From positions 4,427,001-4,491,000 of the forward strand of contig NZ_AP025637.1 in the NCBI RefSeq assembly GCF_022846615.1: DNA of 64,000 nt, written 5' to 3'. The notes under the pieces are model-generated. The model saw nothing but the letters and a program-made list of their open reading frames with translations. It was not told the origin of the DNA and searched no databases. This DNA comes from Roseomonas fluvialis. Its GTDB lineage: Bacteria > Pseudomonadota > Alphaproteobacteria > Acetobacterales > Acetobacteraceae. Shown here piece by piece: positions 8,024 to 17,333 of the stretch (positions are counted from its first letter, which is position 1; every line of letters begins with the position of its first letter). A program made the translations under genes and the position numbers.

Positions 8024-10222
8024 ATGACCCCCGACATGACGCTCCTTCCCTGGGCTGCCTATGGCATCGACGCCTGGCAGCGCTCGGTGATGTTCCTCGA
8101 TGTGCTGCGCCAGCGCGGCAACGCCTTCCTGGAACGCGAGGACGACCCGATGCGGAACGTCCTCACCTTCGGCTTCGATGTCGTGATGGACGGGCGCGAC
8201 CTGCCGCGCCCGGTCAACTACTGGATGGCGCGCGTGACGCCGCCGCCCGGCGCAACGCCGACCGACCCGCTCAGCCGCCCCTTCATCGTGATCGACCCGC
8301 GCGCCGGCCATGGCCCGGGCATCGGCGGCTTCAAGGCGGAGAGCGAGATCGGCGTCGCGATCGCCGCCGGCCATCCCTGCTACTTCGTCGGCTTCCGCCC
8401 GCAGCCCGAACCCGGGCAGACCATCGAGGACGTCGTCCGCGCCATCGTCGCCTTCGCCGGGGAAGTCGGCCGCCGCCACCACGACGCCGAGGGCAAGCCC
8501 GTCACGATCGGCAATTGCCAGGCCGGCTGGGCGCTGCTGATGGCCGCCGCGATCCGGCCGGAAGTGTTCGGCCCGTTGATGGTCGCAGGATCGCCCGTCT
8601 CCACCTGGGCCGGGCGGCAGGGCCACGCTCCGATGCGCTACCTGGGCGGGCTGCTCGGCGGATCCTGGCTCACACACATGACCGGTGATCTCGGCGCCGG
8701 GCGTTTCGACGGCGCCTGGCTGGTGAGCAATTTCGAGAGCGGCAACCCGGCGAATACCTACTGGACCAAACAGTACGAGGTCTGGGCCGATGTCGACCAC
8801 GCCGCGGATCGCTACCTTGGCTTCGAGAAATGGTGGGGCGGCCACGTCACGCTGAACGCCGAGGAGATGAACTTCATCGTCGACCAGCTCTTCGTCGGCA
8901 ACCGGCTCGCAACGGGCGAGCTGACCTTCTCGGACGGCACGCGCGTCGACCTGCGGGCGATCGCCTCGCCCATCATCGTGTTCTGCTCGGAGGGCGACGA
9001 CATCACGCCGCCGGCGCAGGCGCTGTCTTGGATCAGCGACCTGTACGGCGACGTCGACGACCTGCGCACGCACGGCCAGACCATCGTCTATTCCGTGCAT
9101 GGCAGCATCGGGCATCTGGGCATCTTCGTGTCGGGCGGCGTCGCGAAGAAGGAGCACAACGAGTTCGCCACCAACATGGACATGATCGACGTGCTGCCGC
9201 CCGGCCTCTATGAGGCGGTGCTGCGGCCGGCCAAGGACGAGGCACGGTCCGACCTCGTGCGCGGCGAATGGCTGGTGAACTTCCAGTCGCGCGGTTTCGC
9301 CGACCTCGCGCAGCATGGCGGCACCGACGCCGAGGACGAGAAGCGCTTCGCCGCGGTGCGCCGCCTGTCCGAGACCAACGTCGCGCTGTACCGGCAGTTC
9401 GCCCAGCCGGCGATCCGCGCGCTGGCGACGCCGCCGGTGGCCGAAGCGCTGGCGCAACTTCATCCGGCGCGGCTGACCTACACGCTGTTCTCCGACCGCA
9501 ACCCCGCCATGGCCTGGGTGCGCTGGGCGGCCGAGCAGGCCCGTGCCAATCGCCAGCCAAGCGCCGAGGACAATCCCGGCCGCGCGGCCGAACGCCAGGT
9601 CTCCGAGGCCATCACGCGCATGCTCGAGGGCTATGGCCGCCAGCGGGATGCGCTGACCGAGCGGATGTTCCGCGAGATCTACGCATCGCCCGCGATCCAG
9701 GCCCTGACCGGCCTGGCCGCCGAGACCGCACCGCCACGCGCGCGGCCCGGCCGCAGCCCGGACCATGACCGCTTCGTGGCGCTGGCCACGGAGCGCCTGC
9801 GCGGTGCCATGACCGAGGGCGGGCTGCACGAGGCGCTACTGCGCGCCCTGTTGTGGGTGCGGCTGCCGACGGCGAATGCGGATGAACGGTCCTTCGCGAT
9901 CATCCGCCGCATCCGTGCCGCGGTCGGGCGAGAGAAGCTGCCGCTCGCGGAGTTCAAGCGCGTGATCCGCCAGCAATTCTTCATGCTGCTGATCGACGAG
10001 GCGCGTGCGATCGAGACCCTGCCCGCGCTGCTCCCCGACGACGCCGCCATCCGCGCCGAAATGCTCTCGGTGCTGCGCAGCGTCGTGGAGGCGGCCGGCG
10101 ACATGCCGGAGGAAGTCGCGCGGCGGATGGCGGTGGTGGAGCGGATGTTTGTCGGCGATCCAGTGGCCGACTCGCCGAAGGTCGCGGCGCGCCGGATCCG
10201 GCCGGCGGCGCGGCGGGCCTGA
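8024..10222 (+). CDS. DUF3141 protein, PHA-synthase-like alpha/beta hydrolase
   Basis: A 732-residue protein of the DUF3141 family, which is distantly related to poly(3-hydroxyalkanoate) synthases. The N-terminal ~380 residues form an alpha/beta-hydrolase core: FIVIDPRAGHGPGIGGFK, then a nucleophile elbow GNCQAGW with Cys165 (PHA synthases also use Cys rather than Ser), then FCSEGDDITPP as the acid region and a His in GSIGHLGIF. The C-terminal ~350 residues are helical and unassigned. No signal peptide is visible. GCAGGAGAACGCCG precedes the ATG. Whether it polymerises, transfers or hydrolyses acyl groups is unknown. Neighbouring ppk2 suggests a link to storage polymers or stress; this is inference. 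Confidence 0.88.
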   Translation: MTPDMTLLPWAAYGIDAWQRSVMFLDVLRQRGNAFLEREDDPMRNVLTFGFDVVMDGRDLPRPVNYWMARVTPPPGATPTDPLSRPFIVIDPRAGHGPGIGGFKAESEIGVAIAAGHPCYFVGFRPQPEPGQTIEDVVRAIVAFAGEVGRRHHDAEGKPVTIGNCQAGWALLMAAAIRPEVFGPLMVAGSPVSTWAGRQGHAPMRYLGGLLGGSWLTHMTGDLGAGRFDGAWLVSNFESGNPANTYWTKQYEVWADVDHAADRYLGFEKWWGGHVTLNAEEMNFIVDQLFVGNRLATGELTFSDGTRVDLRAIASPIIVFCSEGDDITPPAQALSWISDLYGDVDDLRTHGQTIVYSVHGSIGHLGIFVSGGVAKKEHNEFATNMDMIDVLPPGLYEAVLRPAKDEARSDLVRGEWLVNFQSRGFADLAQHGGTDAEDEKRFAAVRRLSETNVALYRQFAQPAIRALATPPVAEALAQLHPARLTYTLFSDRNPAMAWVRWAAEQARANRQPSAEDNPGRAAERQVSEAITRMLEGYGRQRDALTERMFREIYASPAIQALTGLAAETAPPRARPGRSPDHDRFVALATERLRGAMTEGGLHEALLRALLWVRLPTANADERSFAIIRRIRAAVGREKLPLAEFKRVIRQQFFMLLIDEARAIETLPALLPDDAAIRAEMLSVLRSVVEAAGDMPEEVARRMAVVERMFVGDPVADSPKVAARRIRPAARRA

Positions 10223-10228
10223 CGCCAT

Positions 10229-10257
10229 GGCCCCGCCCGCCCCCAGGCGACGGGGCC
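10229..10257 (+). terminator. hairpin after the DUF3141 gene
   Basis: A 7-bp inverted repeat (GGCCCCG / CGGGGCC) with a C-rich loop starts 6 nt after the stop. It has no T run and lies only 7 nt before the DUF1622 start, so it may attenuate rather than end transcription. Confidence 0.4.
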
Positions 10258-10263
10258 GCCCGC

Positions 10264-10671
10264 ATGCATGACGCCGCCTTGCCCGAAGGCCTCGAGGCCG
10301 CCGTCAGCGCCGCGGCCTCCTGGCTGAAGCTCGGGATCGAGGCAGTCAGCGTCGGCATTATCCTGGTCGGCATGGCGCTCGCGCTGGCGCGGCTGTTCGC
10401 GCTGTCGATCGGCCGGCCGGCCTGCGATGTGCGGCGGGGGCTGGCGCGGGTGCTGTCGCTGGCGCTGGAATTCCAACTCGCCGCCGATATCGTCGGTACC
10501 GCGATCTCACCCGATTGGGACCAGATCGGCAAGCTGGCGGCGGTGGCCGCGATCCGCACGTTCCTCAATTACTTCCTGCAGCGCGAACTGGCGGTGGAGG
10601 ACAGCGGAGCGCCTGCCCCGACACGCCTCGGCGAGGACGCATCGACGGACCGGGGCGCGGAACGCCGATGA
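10264..10671 (+). CDS. DUF1622 family small membrane protein
   Basis: A 135-residue inner-membrane protein. Residues about 22-48 form one clear membrane helix (LGIEAVSVGIILVGMALALA). A family-typical basic stretch follows, then a second amphipathic/hydrophobic region (LALEFQLAADIVGTAISPDW, IRTFLNYFLQREL) that is the DUF1622 hallmark. The polar C-terminal tail is not conserved. Function is unknown. It sits between the DUF3141 gene and a SulP transporter in the same direction, so it may belong to the same operon. Confidence 0.85.
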   Translation: MHDAALPEGLEAAVSAAASWLKLGIEAVSVGIILVGMALALARLFALSIGRPACDVRRGLARVLSLALEFQLAADIVGTAISPDWDQIGKLAAVAAIRTFLNYFLQRELAVEDSGAPAPTRLGEDASTDRGAERR

Positions 10672-10819
10672 TGGTCCCGCGTGCCATGCCACGCCGTGCC
10701 GGCTCACCACCGCAAACCCGGCGCCGCGCCCGTGTGGCGCATCGGCCGGTGGTCAGCGGTCGGTCCCCGGAGGGCCGTGCGGTGCCCTGTGGCCGCCGGT
10801 CGCGCAGGCGCGACTGGCG

Positions 10820-12523
10820 ATGAGCGACGCACGGTCAGACGAGCACCGGCTCCAGGGGCTTTTCCCGCCGCTGTCCTGGCTGCGCGGCTATTCCCTTCCG
10901 TGGCTGCGCGGCGACCTGGTGGCCGGCGTGACGCTCGCGGCCTATGCCGTGCCGGTCGCACTGGCCTATGCGACACTCGCGGGGCTACCGCCGCAGGTGG
11001 GGGTCTACGGGTACATCCTCGGCGGGATCGGCTACGCGCTGCTTGGATCGTCGCGGCATCTCGCAATCGGGCCGACCTCGGCCATCTCGCTGATGCTCGC
11101 GGCGAATGTCGGCGCCATGGCGGGTGGCGACCCAGCGCGCTACGCAGCGATCGCGAGCCTGGCCGCCTTCGCCGTCGCCCTGTTGTGCCTGGTCGCCTGG
11201 GCGCTGCGGCTCAGCGTGCTCACGAAGCTGATCAGCGACAGCATCCTGGTCGGCTTCAAGGCCGGCGCGGGCATCACCATCGCGATGACGCAGCTCCCGG
11301 CGCTGAGCGGCGTGGCCGGGGGCGGGCAGAACGTCATCGAGCGCGCCATGGTGCTGGTCGGCCAGGTGCCGGGGCTCAGCCTGCCCACGCTCGCGGTCGG
11401 CCTCGTCGCGCTCGGGCTGCTCGTCGTGGGTGGCCGGGTGCTGCCCGGCCGCCCCGTCGCCCTCGCGGTGGTAGCGCTGTCGATCCTGGTGGCGGCCGTC
11501 TTCGATCTGGCAGACCACGGCGTGCGCGTGACCGGCCTGGTGCCCTCCGGACTGCCCGAGATCGCCCTGCCCGCCCTGCGACTTTCGGATGTGGAGGGCA
11601 TCTTCCCGCTGGCGGCCGGCATCCTGCTGCTGGCCTATATCGAAGGGATCTCGGCCGCGCGCAGCTTCGCGGAGAAGCACGGCTATGCTCTCAACCCGCG
11701 TCAGGAATTCCTCGGGATCGGCGCGGCGAACCTGTTGGCGGGGCTTGGGCAGGGCTATCCCGTGGCGGGCGGCCTGTCGCAATCCGCCGTGGCGGAGAAG
11801 GCGGGGTCGCGCACGCCGCTCGCACTGATACTGGCGTCGGTGACCCTCGGCCTCTGCCTGCTGTTCCTGACCGGGCTGCTCGCGAACCTGCCGAAGGCCG
11901 TGCTGGCGGCGGTCGTGCTGACAGCCGTCGCCGGACTGATCGACATTCCGGCGCTGATCCGCCTGTGGCGCGTCAGCCGCCCGGATTTCGCGGCCGCCGC
12001 GGTCGCGCTGACGGGCGTGCTGCTGTTCGGGATCCTGCAGGGCATCCTGCTCGCGGCCCTGGCGTCCGTGCTGATCATGCTGGTGCAGACGAGCCGGCCG
12101 CATGTGGCCTTCCTCGGCAGGGTGCCGGGAACGTCGCGCTACGGCGACATGGCGCGCCATCCGGAGAACGAGCCGATCCCGGGCGTCGTCGCCTTCCGCC
12201 CGGAAGGGTCACTGCTGTACGTCAATGCGGAGGCGGTGCTTGACGCTGTCGTCGCGCGGCTCGGCACCGCAGCGCCCGGGACGCTACGCCTCCTGGTCTG
12301 CGACCTGTCCGCGGCGCCGCACCTCGACCTCGCGGCCACGGCGATGCTGCGGAAGCTGCACGCCGAGGTGGGCCGCCACGGCGCACGCCTGGCCGTGGTG
12401 GGGGCGCATGGCACCGTGCGCGACCTGCTGCGGCGGGAGGGCCTGGCGGACCTGGTCGGCGACATCGGGCGGGCTTCGACGCTTGAGTCCGTTCTCGACG
12501 GCGCGGCCGCCATGGTGCCGTGA
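10820..12523 (+). CDS. SulP family anion transporter with STAS domain
   Basis: A 567-residue inner-membrane permease. The N-terminus carries the SulP signature (LRGDLVAGVTLAAYAVPVAL, then GLPPQVGVYGYILGGIGYAL). About 11-12 hydrophobic segments follow to residue ~430, and a C-terminal STAS domain covers residues ~450-565 (VVAFRPEGSLLYVNAE, LLVCDLSAAPHLDLAATAML). The family moves sulfate, bicarbonate or dicarboxylates; the substrate here cannot be told. The start at 10820 gives a normal SulP N-terminus, while an open frame extending to 10427 overlaps the DUF1622 gene and looks non-coding. The ribosome site is weak. It is the last gene of the block that starts at ppk2/DUF3141. Confidence 0.9.
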   Translation: MSDARSDEHRLQGLFPPLSWLRGYSLPWLRGDLVAGVTLAAYAVPVALAYATLAGLPPQVGVYGYILGGIGYALLGSSRHLAIGPTSAISLMLAANVGAMAGGDPARYAAIASLAAFAVALLCLVAWALRLSVLTKLISDSILVGFKAGAGITIAMTQLPALSGVAGGGQNVIERAMVLVGQVPGLSLPTLAVGLVALGLLVVGGRVLPGRPVALAVVALSILVAAVFDLADHGVRVTGLVPSGLPEIALPALRLSDVEGIFPLAAGILLLAYIEGISAARSFAEKHGYALNPRQEFLGIGAANLLAGLGQGYPVAGGLSQSAVAEKAGSRTPLALILASVTLGLCLLFLTGLLANLPKAVLAAVVLTAVAGLIDIPALIRLWRVSRPDFAAAAVALTGVLLFGILQGILLAALASVLIMLVQTSRPHVAFLGRVPGTSRYGDMARHPENEPIPGVVAFRPEGSLLYVNAEAVLDAVVARLGTAAPGTLRLLVCDLSAAPHLDLAATAMLRKLHAEVGRHGARLAVVGAHGTVRDLLRREGLADLVGDIGRASTLESVLDGAAAMVP

Positions 12524-13205
12524 CGCGCAGCACGCTCAGGTCGCGCTGCGGGGCTTCATCAGCGGCGTAGCCCACAGCGCCAATGCCGGCCCGGCTCCCG
12601 GAGTGTGCAGGCGAAATGCACTGAACGGCGACGGATGATCGGTCCGGGCCGCCGCGTGCAGTTGGAGGCCGCAGTCCAGGACGCGTCGCGCGTCTCGCAA
12701 GCGACGTCGGGCGGCATCGGCGGGTTGGGCTCGGTGTAGCCAAACGACCTTCTGCTGGGCGGGACTCATCCCTGCGTGTCCCCGTCCCGCGGATGGCTTC
12801 CCCAAGGTGTCACGGGTTCGATCCACCTTCCCGTTGCCAGCGTCAACAAGAGGGTGCGCCGCGGGCGCGATGCGCGCCTGATCCAATCGCGCACGGGTCG
12901 GGCACCGGCGCGACGCGATGTCGCGCGAGGCTTGACCATGCGGCTGGCAAGAGCGCGAAGCGCGCGAGCCGCACCGCCCTCGGGCGTGGGGGAAGCAGCG
13001 CCAGACCGTTGTCCGCGCCACGAGGTGGCCGGTAGGGTCAGTGTTGTCTCGCCGTCCTACGCGGCCAGGTCATCGAGGAGCACGGCAGTGGCACAGGCCG
13101 CGACGGCGTCGCCAATCGCCGCTGCGATGGTCAGGCCGCAAGGCTGGGTCCGTTCGGAGGATTCATCGGCCTGCACCTTAGGTCTGCGCTCTCGCAACGA
13201 TGTGG
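12524..13205. other. 682-nt region without a convincing gene
   Basis: Open frames on both strands exist (for example 12776-13219 plus and 12536-13021 minus) but have Arg/Ser/Pro-rich low-complexity translations, no ribosome site and no recognisable motif. It may be a decayed gene; I cannot identify it. Confidence 0.5.
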
Positions 13206-13229
13206 CGTTATACCTCTAAGTATATATCG
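13206..13229 (+). promoter_or_regulatory. ModE-like box 1
   Basis: A 24-bp imperfect palindrome of form 8+8+8: CGTTATAC, eight bases, ATATATCG. From memory, E. coli-type ModE boxes have the same form (CGTTATAT-N8-ACATAACG). It lies 20 nt before the start of the decayed DUF2325 gene and is AT-rich in an otherwise GC-rich region. Confidence 0.65.
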
Positions 13230-13248
13230 AGATGCAAGAAGGCGGGAC

Positions 13249-14500
13249 ATGATGGCACTGCGCGACGGCGTCCTGGCCAAGACAGCGGCAGCCGCGTTCA
13301 GAACGCCGCGCCTGCCGGTGCGGGACTGCGACGGTGCCTTTCCCTCCCTGAACCTGCCGCGCCCGGCATCCGTGCCACGTGCCGCGCAAATCCTGCAGGA
13401 CGCGCCGCCTCCGCCGCATCTGGGATCTTGGCGCGAGACTGCATTGTTCGATCGTCGACACCTGTCCGACCATGGACGAGTTGCGCCGCGTCGTGCGCAA
13501 GCTCGGCGCGGGAACCGCGGAGGCGAGCGACCACGCGCTGTACGGCATCGCTGTCGACCTGACGGCGCAGCAGGGTGTCTGCGCGAAGCTGGTCAACACG
13601 GCGCTCGATGACCGCAATCGCATGGCGATCCGGAGTCTCGGGGCGGCGACGGATGCCAAGGGCCTGCGCGCCGCGTGGCGCTATGCCCTGGCGGAAGGCG
13701 GGATCCCTGGCGCCTACTGGGCGGTGCTGACGCATCCCGGCGCGGACCAGGCGCTGATCAGCGAGGTATTCGGCGACATGCACATGCCCTCGCACCCGGT
13801 CGGCGCCGCGAAGCGCGCCGACGTCCGGCAGCTTGCCGCACAGGATCGCGAGATCACCGCGCTGCGCGAGACAGTAGCGCGCCAGCAGTAGCGCCTGCGC
13901 ACCGCCTGACCAAGCGCGACGGGCGCATCCAGGCCTTGCAGGACATGCTGGTCGCGCGCGTGCAGGCGAGTGCGCCGGCCATGGCCAGTGAGCGCGGCGA
14001 AGTCGATCGGCTGATCGTCGGGTTGCCGTCGCGCCTGAATCGCGAGGCCACGCGCCGCGAAGCGGCAGAGGCTCGCGCGGCCGTGGCCCGCGAGGCGCTC
14101 AGGGCCGAACACGCCGCACGACTGCGGCTCGAAGCGCAGGTCGCCGCGATGGAGGCCGCGCTCGACCTACCAGAGGCTGGCAGACCCGCGACGTCGCGCT
14201 ACGCCACGATTCTCCATGTCGGCGGTCGTTCCGGCCGAACCGCGCAGTTGCGACGTATAGCCGAGAGGCTCGGCGCCGCAGTGCTGCACTTCGATGCGGA
14301 GCAGGGCGCGGCGTTGCTGCCGGGCCGGGACGGACGCGCCAACCTCGTGGGTTTTCCTGTCGACTGCGCTGGTCACGACGCGGCCGTCGGCAGAAAGCGA
14401 TTTGTGCCAGCAGCTGGGCCGGCCCTTCCAACCACTGCGAGTCACCGGCGTGGCCAGTCTGCTCGCGGCACTGCGGGAGACCCCGGCCAGGGCGGAGTGA
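13249..14500 (+). pseudogene. DUF2325-domain protein, broken by frameshifts and a stop
   Basis: The parts of one protein are spread over different frames. An N-terminal piece starts at 13249; a frameshift near 13400 leads to a long helical piece (WDLGARLHCSIVDTC through GGIPGAYWAVLTHP) ending at an in-frame TAG at 13889. The frame then changes, and the piece from about 13910 to 14395 is a coiled coil followed by the DUF2325 domain (ILHVGGRSGRTAQLRRIAER). Another frameshift gives the C-terminus LCQQLGRPFQPLRVTGVASL ending at 14500. An intact relative would be about 400 residues. At least three frameshifts plus one stop argue against simple read errors. It sits between two ModE-like boxes directly upstream of modA. 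Confidence 0.8.
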
Positions 14501-14520
14501 TAGACGGCGTCACCGGCTTA

Positions 14521-14544
14521 CGCTATTTCCTGATACATACAACG
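14521..14544 (+). promoter_or_regulatory. ModE-like box 2, modABC operator
   Basis: A second 24-bp 8+8+8 element: CGCTATTT, eight bases, ATACAACG. It ends 17 nt before the modA start and would overlap the promoter or leader of modABC. Molybdate-bound ModE normally represses modA at such a site. Confidence 0.7.
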
Positions 14545-14561
14545 TCCTCGGGAGACATGCG

Positions 14562-15338
14562 ATGCGCCGCCGCTATCTGTCCCTCCTCGCCTCACTGGCG
14601 GTCGGCTTCGGCAGCATGGGCGCCCCGCGCGCGCAGGAGGCCGTCACCGTCTTCGCCGCAGCGAGCCTGACGGATGCGCTGCGCGACCTCGGCGCGCAAT
14701 GGGCGGCGCGCGGCAATCCGGCGCCGCGCTTCTCCTTCGCTGCGTCGTCTGCGCTGGCGCGACAGATCGAACAGGGCGCGCCGGCCGACCTGTTCATGTC
14801 GGCCGACGAGGCCTGGGCCAATTACCTGCAGGAGCGCAACCTGCTCGTGAACGCCACACGGAGTTCACCGCTCGGCAATGCCCTCGTGCTGATCGCGCCG
14901 GCCAATGCGGCACGGCCGGTCACGCTCGCGCGCGGCACCGACCTCGCTGCATTGCTCGGGCCGACCGGGCGCGTCGCCGCCGGCGATCCCGCCCACGTGC
15001 CGGTCGGGCGCTATGCCCAGGCGGCGCTGACCTGGATGGGGCAGTGGGAGGCGATCGCGCCGCGCCTGGCGCGCGCCGACAATGTCCGCACCGCGCTGCT
15101 GCTCGTCGAGCGCGGGGAAGCTCCCTTTGGCATCGTCTATTCCACCGACGCGGCCGCCAGCCCGGGTGTGCGCGTGGTAGGCACCTTCCCCGCCGAGAGC
15201 CACGAGCCCATCACCTATCCCTTCGCGCTGACGCGCCGCGCGGACGGCAATGGGCAGGCCCGCACGCTGCTCGCCTTCCTGACGGGCGCCGAGGCCACGC
15301 CGACCTGGCAGCGCTTCGGGTTCATGCTCGCGCGGTGA
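14562..15338 (+). CDS. modA: molybdate ABC transporter substrate-binding protein
   Basis: A 258-residue periplasmic binding protein. Residues 1-25 are a signal peptide ending in APRAQE. The mature protein starts with the ModA signature VTVFAAASLTDALRDL, has the SSALARQIEQGAPADLFMSADEAW block that contributes to oxyanion binding, and FGIVYSTDAAA near the C-terminal lobe. It captures molybdate (and probably tungstate) for ModBC. GGAGACATGCG precedes the ATG. It is the first gene of modABC, 22 nt before modB, and follows a ModE-like box. Confidence 0.95.
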   Translation: MRRRYLSLLASLAVGFGSMGAPRAQEAVTVFAAASLTDALRDLGAQWAARGNPAPRFSFAASSALARQIEQGAPADLFMSADEAWANYLQERNLLVNATRSSPLGNALVLIAPANAARPVTLARGTDLAALLGPTGRVAAGDPAHVPVGRYAQAALTWMGQWEAIAPRLARADNVRTALLLVERGEAPFGIVYSTDAAASPGVRVVGTFPAESHEPITYPFALTRRADGNGQARTLLAFLTGAEATPTWQRFGFMLAR

Positions 15339-15360
15339 GGCGCGGCAGGCACTGCGCGCG

Positions 15361-16059
15361 ATGACCACCTGGCTGAGCCCGGAGGAATGGCAGGCCGTCC
15401 GGCTGAGCCTGGATGTCGCGACACGGTCGGTGATCGGGTCGCTCCTGCCGGCGATCGCCGCGGCCTGGGTGCTTACGCGCTATCGTTTTCCGGGCCGCGC
15501 ACTGCTGGATGCGCTGGTGCACCTGCCGCTGGTCGTGCCGCCAGTCGTGGTAGGCTGGGGTTTGCTGATGCTGTTCGGCATCCGCGGGCCGATCGGCGCC
15601 CCGCTGCATGAGTGGTTCGGCGTGCGGCTGGTCTTCACCACCGATGGCGCGGCGCTCGCCACCGCGGTGATGTCCTTCCCCCTCATTGTGCGCTCCGTGC
15701 GCCTGGGACTGGAGAACGTGGACCAGGGGCTGGAAGCGGCTGCGCGCACGCTCGGCGCCGGGCCGATCGACCGCTTCCTCACCGTGACCCTGCCGCTGAT
15801 GTCACCGGGGATCCTCGCCGGGGCAATTACGGCCTTCGCGGCGGGCCTGGGCGAATTTGGAGCGGTCATCACCTTTGCCTCGAACATCCCCGGAGAGACG
15901 CAGACGCTGCCGTTGGCGATCTACAGCGCGACGCAGACGCCCGGCGGCGAGGCCACCGCGGCCCGCCTTGCCCTGGTGTCGTTCACGCTGGCGATCAGCG
16001 GGCTCCTGCTGGCAGAGTTGATCGCGCGACGCATGCACCTGCTGCTGGGGCGCGGCTGA
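15361..16059 (+). CDS. modB: molybdate ABC transporter permease
   Basis: A 232-residue inner-membrane permease of normal ModB length with about five to six membrane segments. Family marks are LLDALVHLPLVVPPVVVGWG, FTTDGAALATAVMSFPLIV and the EAA loop LEAAARTLGAGPIDRFLTVT, which contacts the ATPase ModC. Its stop overlaps the modC start (TGATG), so translation is coupled. Confidence 0.95.
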   Translation: MTTWLSPEEWQAVRLSLDVATRSVIGSLLPAIAAAWVLTRYRFPGRALLDALVHLPLVVPPVVVGWGLLMLFGIRGPIGAPLHEWFGVRLVFTTDGAALATAVMSFPLIVRSVRLGLENVDQGLEAAARTLGAGPIDRFLTVTLPLMSPGILAGAITAFAAGLGEFGAVITFASNIPGETQTLPLAIYSATQTPGGEATAARLALVSFTLAISGLLLAELIARRMHLLLGRG

Positions 16060-17228
16060 TGCTGGAGGTAGCACTCCGCCATCGCTTCGGACGTCAGGGC
16101 TTCGCCATCGAAGCCGCCTTCACCGCGCCGGGCGATGGCGTGACCGCGCTGTTCGGCCCTTCGGGCTGCGGCAAGTCCACCATCCTTGCGGCCGTCGCGG
16201 GGCTGTTGCGGCCGGATGAGGGGCGCGTCGCGCTCGACGGCACCATGCTGCTCGACACGACCCGGCGCGTCTTCGTGGCGCCGGAGCGCCGCCGTTGCGG
16301 CCTCGTGTTCCAGGAAGCGCGGCTGTTCCCGCATCTCAGCGTCGAGACCAACCTGCGCTACGGGCTGAAGCGCGCGCCGCGCGGCACGACGGGGCCGGGC
16401 TTCGACGAGGTTGTCGCGCTGCTCGGCATCGCGGCGCTGCTGCCGCGTCGTACGGGGCGGCTTTCGGGTGGCGAACGGCAGCGGGTCGCGCTGGGCCGCG
16501 CGCTGCTGTCACGCCCGCGCCTGCTGCTGATGGACGAGCCGCTCGCCGCGCTGGACGCAGCGCGGCGCGGCGAGGTGCTGCCCTTCCTTGCGCGGCTGCG
16601 CGATGTGGCGCGAACACCGATCCTGTATGTCACCCACGCGCTCGACGAGGTCGATGCATTGGCTGACCGGATGGTGTTGCTCGAATCCGGGCGCGTGCTG
16701 GCCGAGGGCAGCGTCGAGGCGCTCACCGCGCGCACCGACCTGCCGCTCGCGGCACGGCGCGACGCCGGCGTGCTGGTCGCCTGCACGGTACGCAGCGCGC
16801 ATGAGGGCCTCGCTACGCTGGACTTCGATGGCGGCGTGCTGGTCACGACCTCGCGCCCCGGTCCGCCGGGCACTCGGCTGCGGGTGCGGCTGCGCGCGCG
16901 CGACGTGGCGGTGGCGATCGAGCAGCCGCGCGGCATCTCGACGCAGAACATCATCCCCGTGACGCTCGTCGCGATCGACGAGGGCAGCGAGGTGGGCGAG
17001 GTGTTCTTGCGCCTCACGGCCGGACCGACCTCGCTCCTGGCGCGCGTGACGCGCGAAAGCGTGGTTCGGCTGCAGCTACGCCATGGCATGGCGGTCTGGG
17101 CGCTGATCAAGGCCGTGACCTTCGATCACCGCGTGGTCGGCGCGGCCATCACGACCGAGGCGGCGGAAGAACGCGCACTCGCGGTCAGGATGATGCCGAA
17201 CGTCGTGCTGAAAGGATCTGACCGATAG
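16059..17228 (+). CDS. modC: molybdate ABC transporter ATP-binding protein
   Basis: A 389-residue ATPase. Walker A is GPSGCGKST at 33-41, the Q-loop region is VFQEARLFPH, the signature is LSGGERQ at 135-141, and Walker B is LLLMDEPLAALD. The C-terminal part (about 290-360) is a TOBE/Mop-type domain that binds molybdate oxyanion (ISTQNIIPVTLVAI, SLLARVTRESV). The last ~30 residues extend past the usual end of the family. It starts on the A of the modB stop. Confidence 0.94.
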   Translation: MLEVALRHRFGRQGFAIEAAFTAPGDGVTALFGPSGCGKSTILAAVAGLLRPDEGRVALDGTMLLDTTRRVFVAPERRRCGLVFQEARLFPHLSVETNLRYGLKRAPRGTTGPGFDEVVALLGIAALLPRRTGRLSGGERQRVALGRALLSRPRLLLMDEPLAALDAARRGEVLPFLARLRDVARTPILYVTHALDEVDALADRMVLLESGRVLAEGSVEALTARTDLPLAARRDAGVLVACTVRSAHEGLATLDFDGGVLVTTSRPGPPGTRLRVRLRARDVAVAIEQPRGISTQNIIPVTLVAIDEGSEVGEVFLRLTAGPTSLLARVTRESVVRLQLRHGMAVWALIKAVTFDHRVVGAAITTEAAEERALAVRMMPNVVLKGSDR

Positions 17229-17333
17229 GTCGATGTCGATTGATCTGGGCACACGGCCCGGCCTGCCAGCCTTCACGTCGTTGGCAACCTCGTCGCGCCA
17301 TGGGATCGTATCGGCGGCTGCTGGGAGGAACGG

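Noticed and set aside
12776-13219. 147-codon plus-strand frame in the gap after the SulP gene
   Set aside because: Low-complexity translation, no ribosome site or family motif, and it runs into the ModE-like box.
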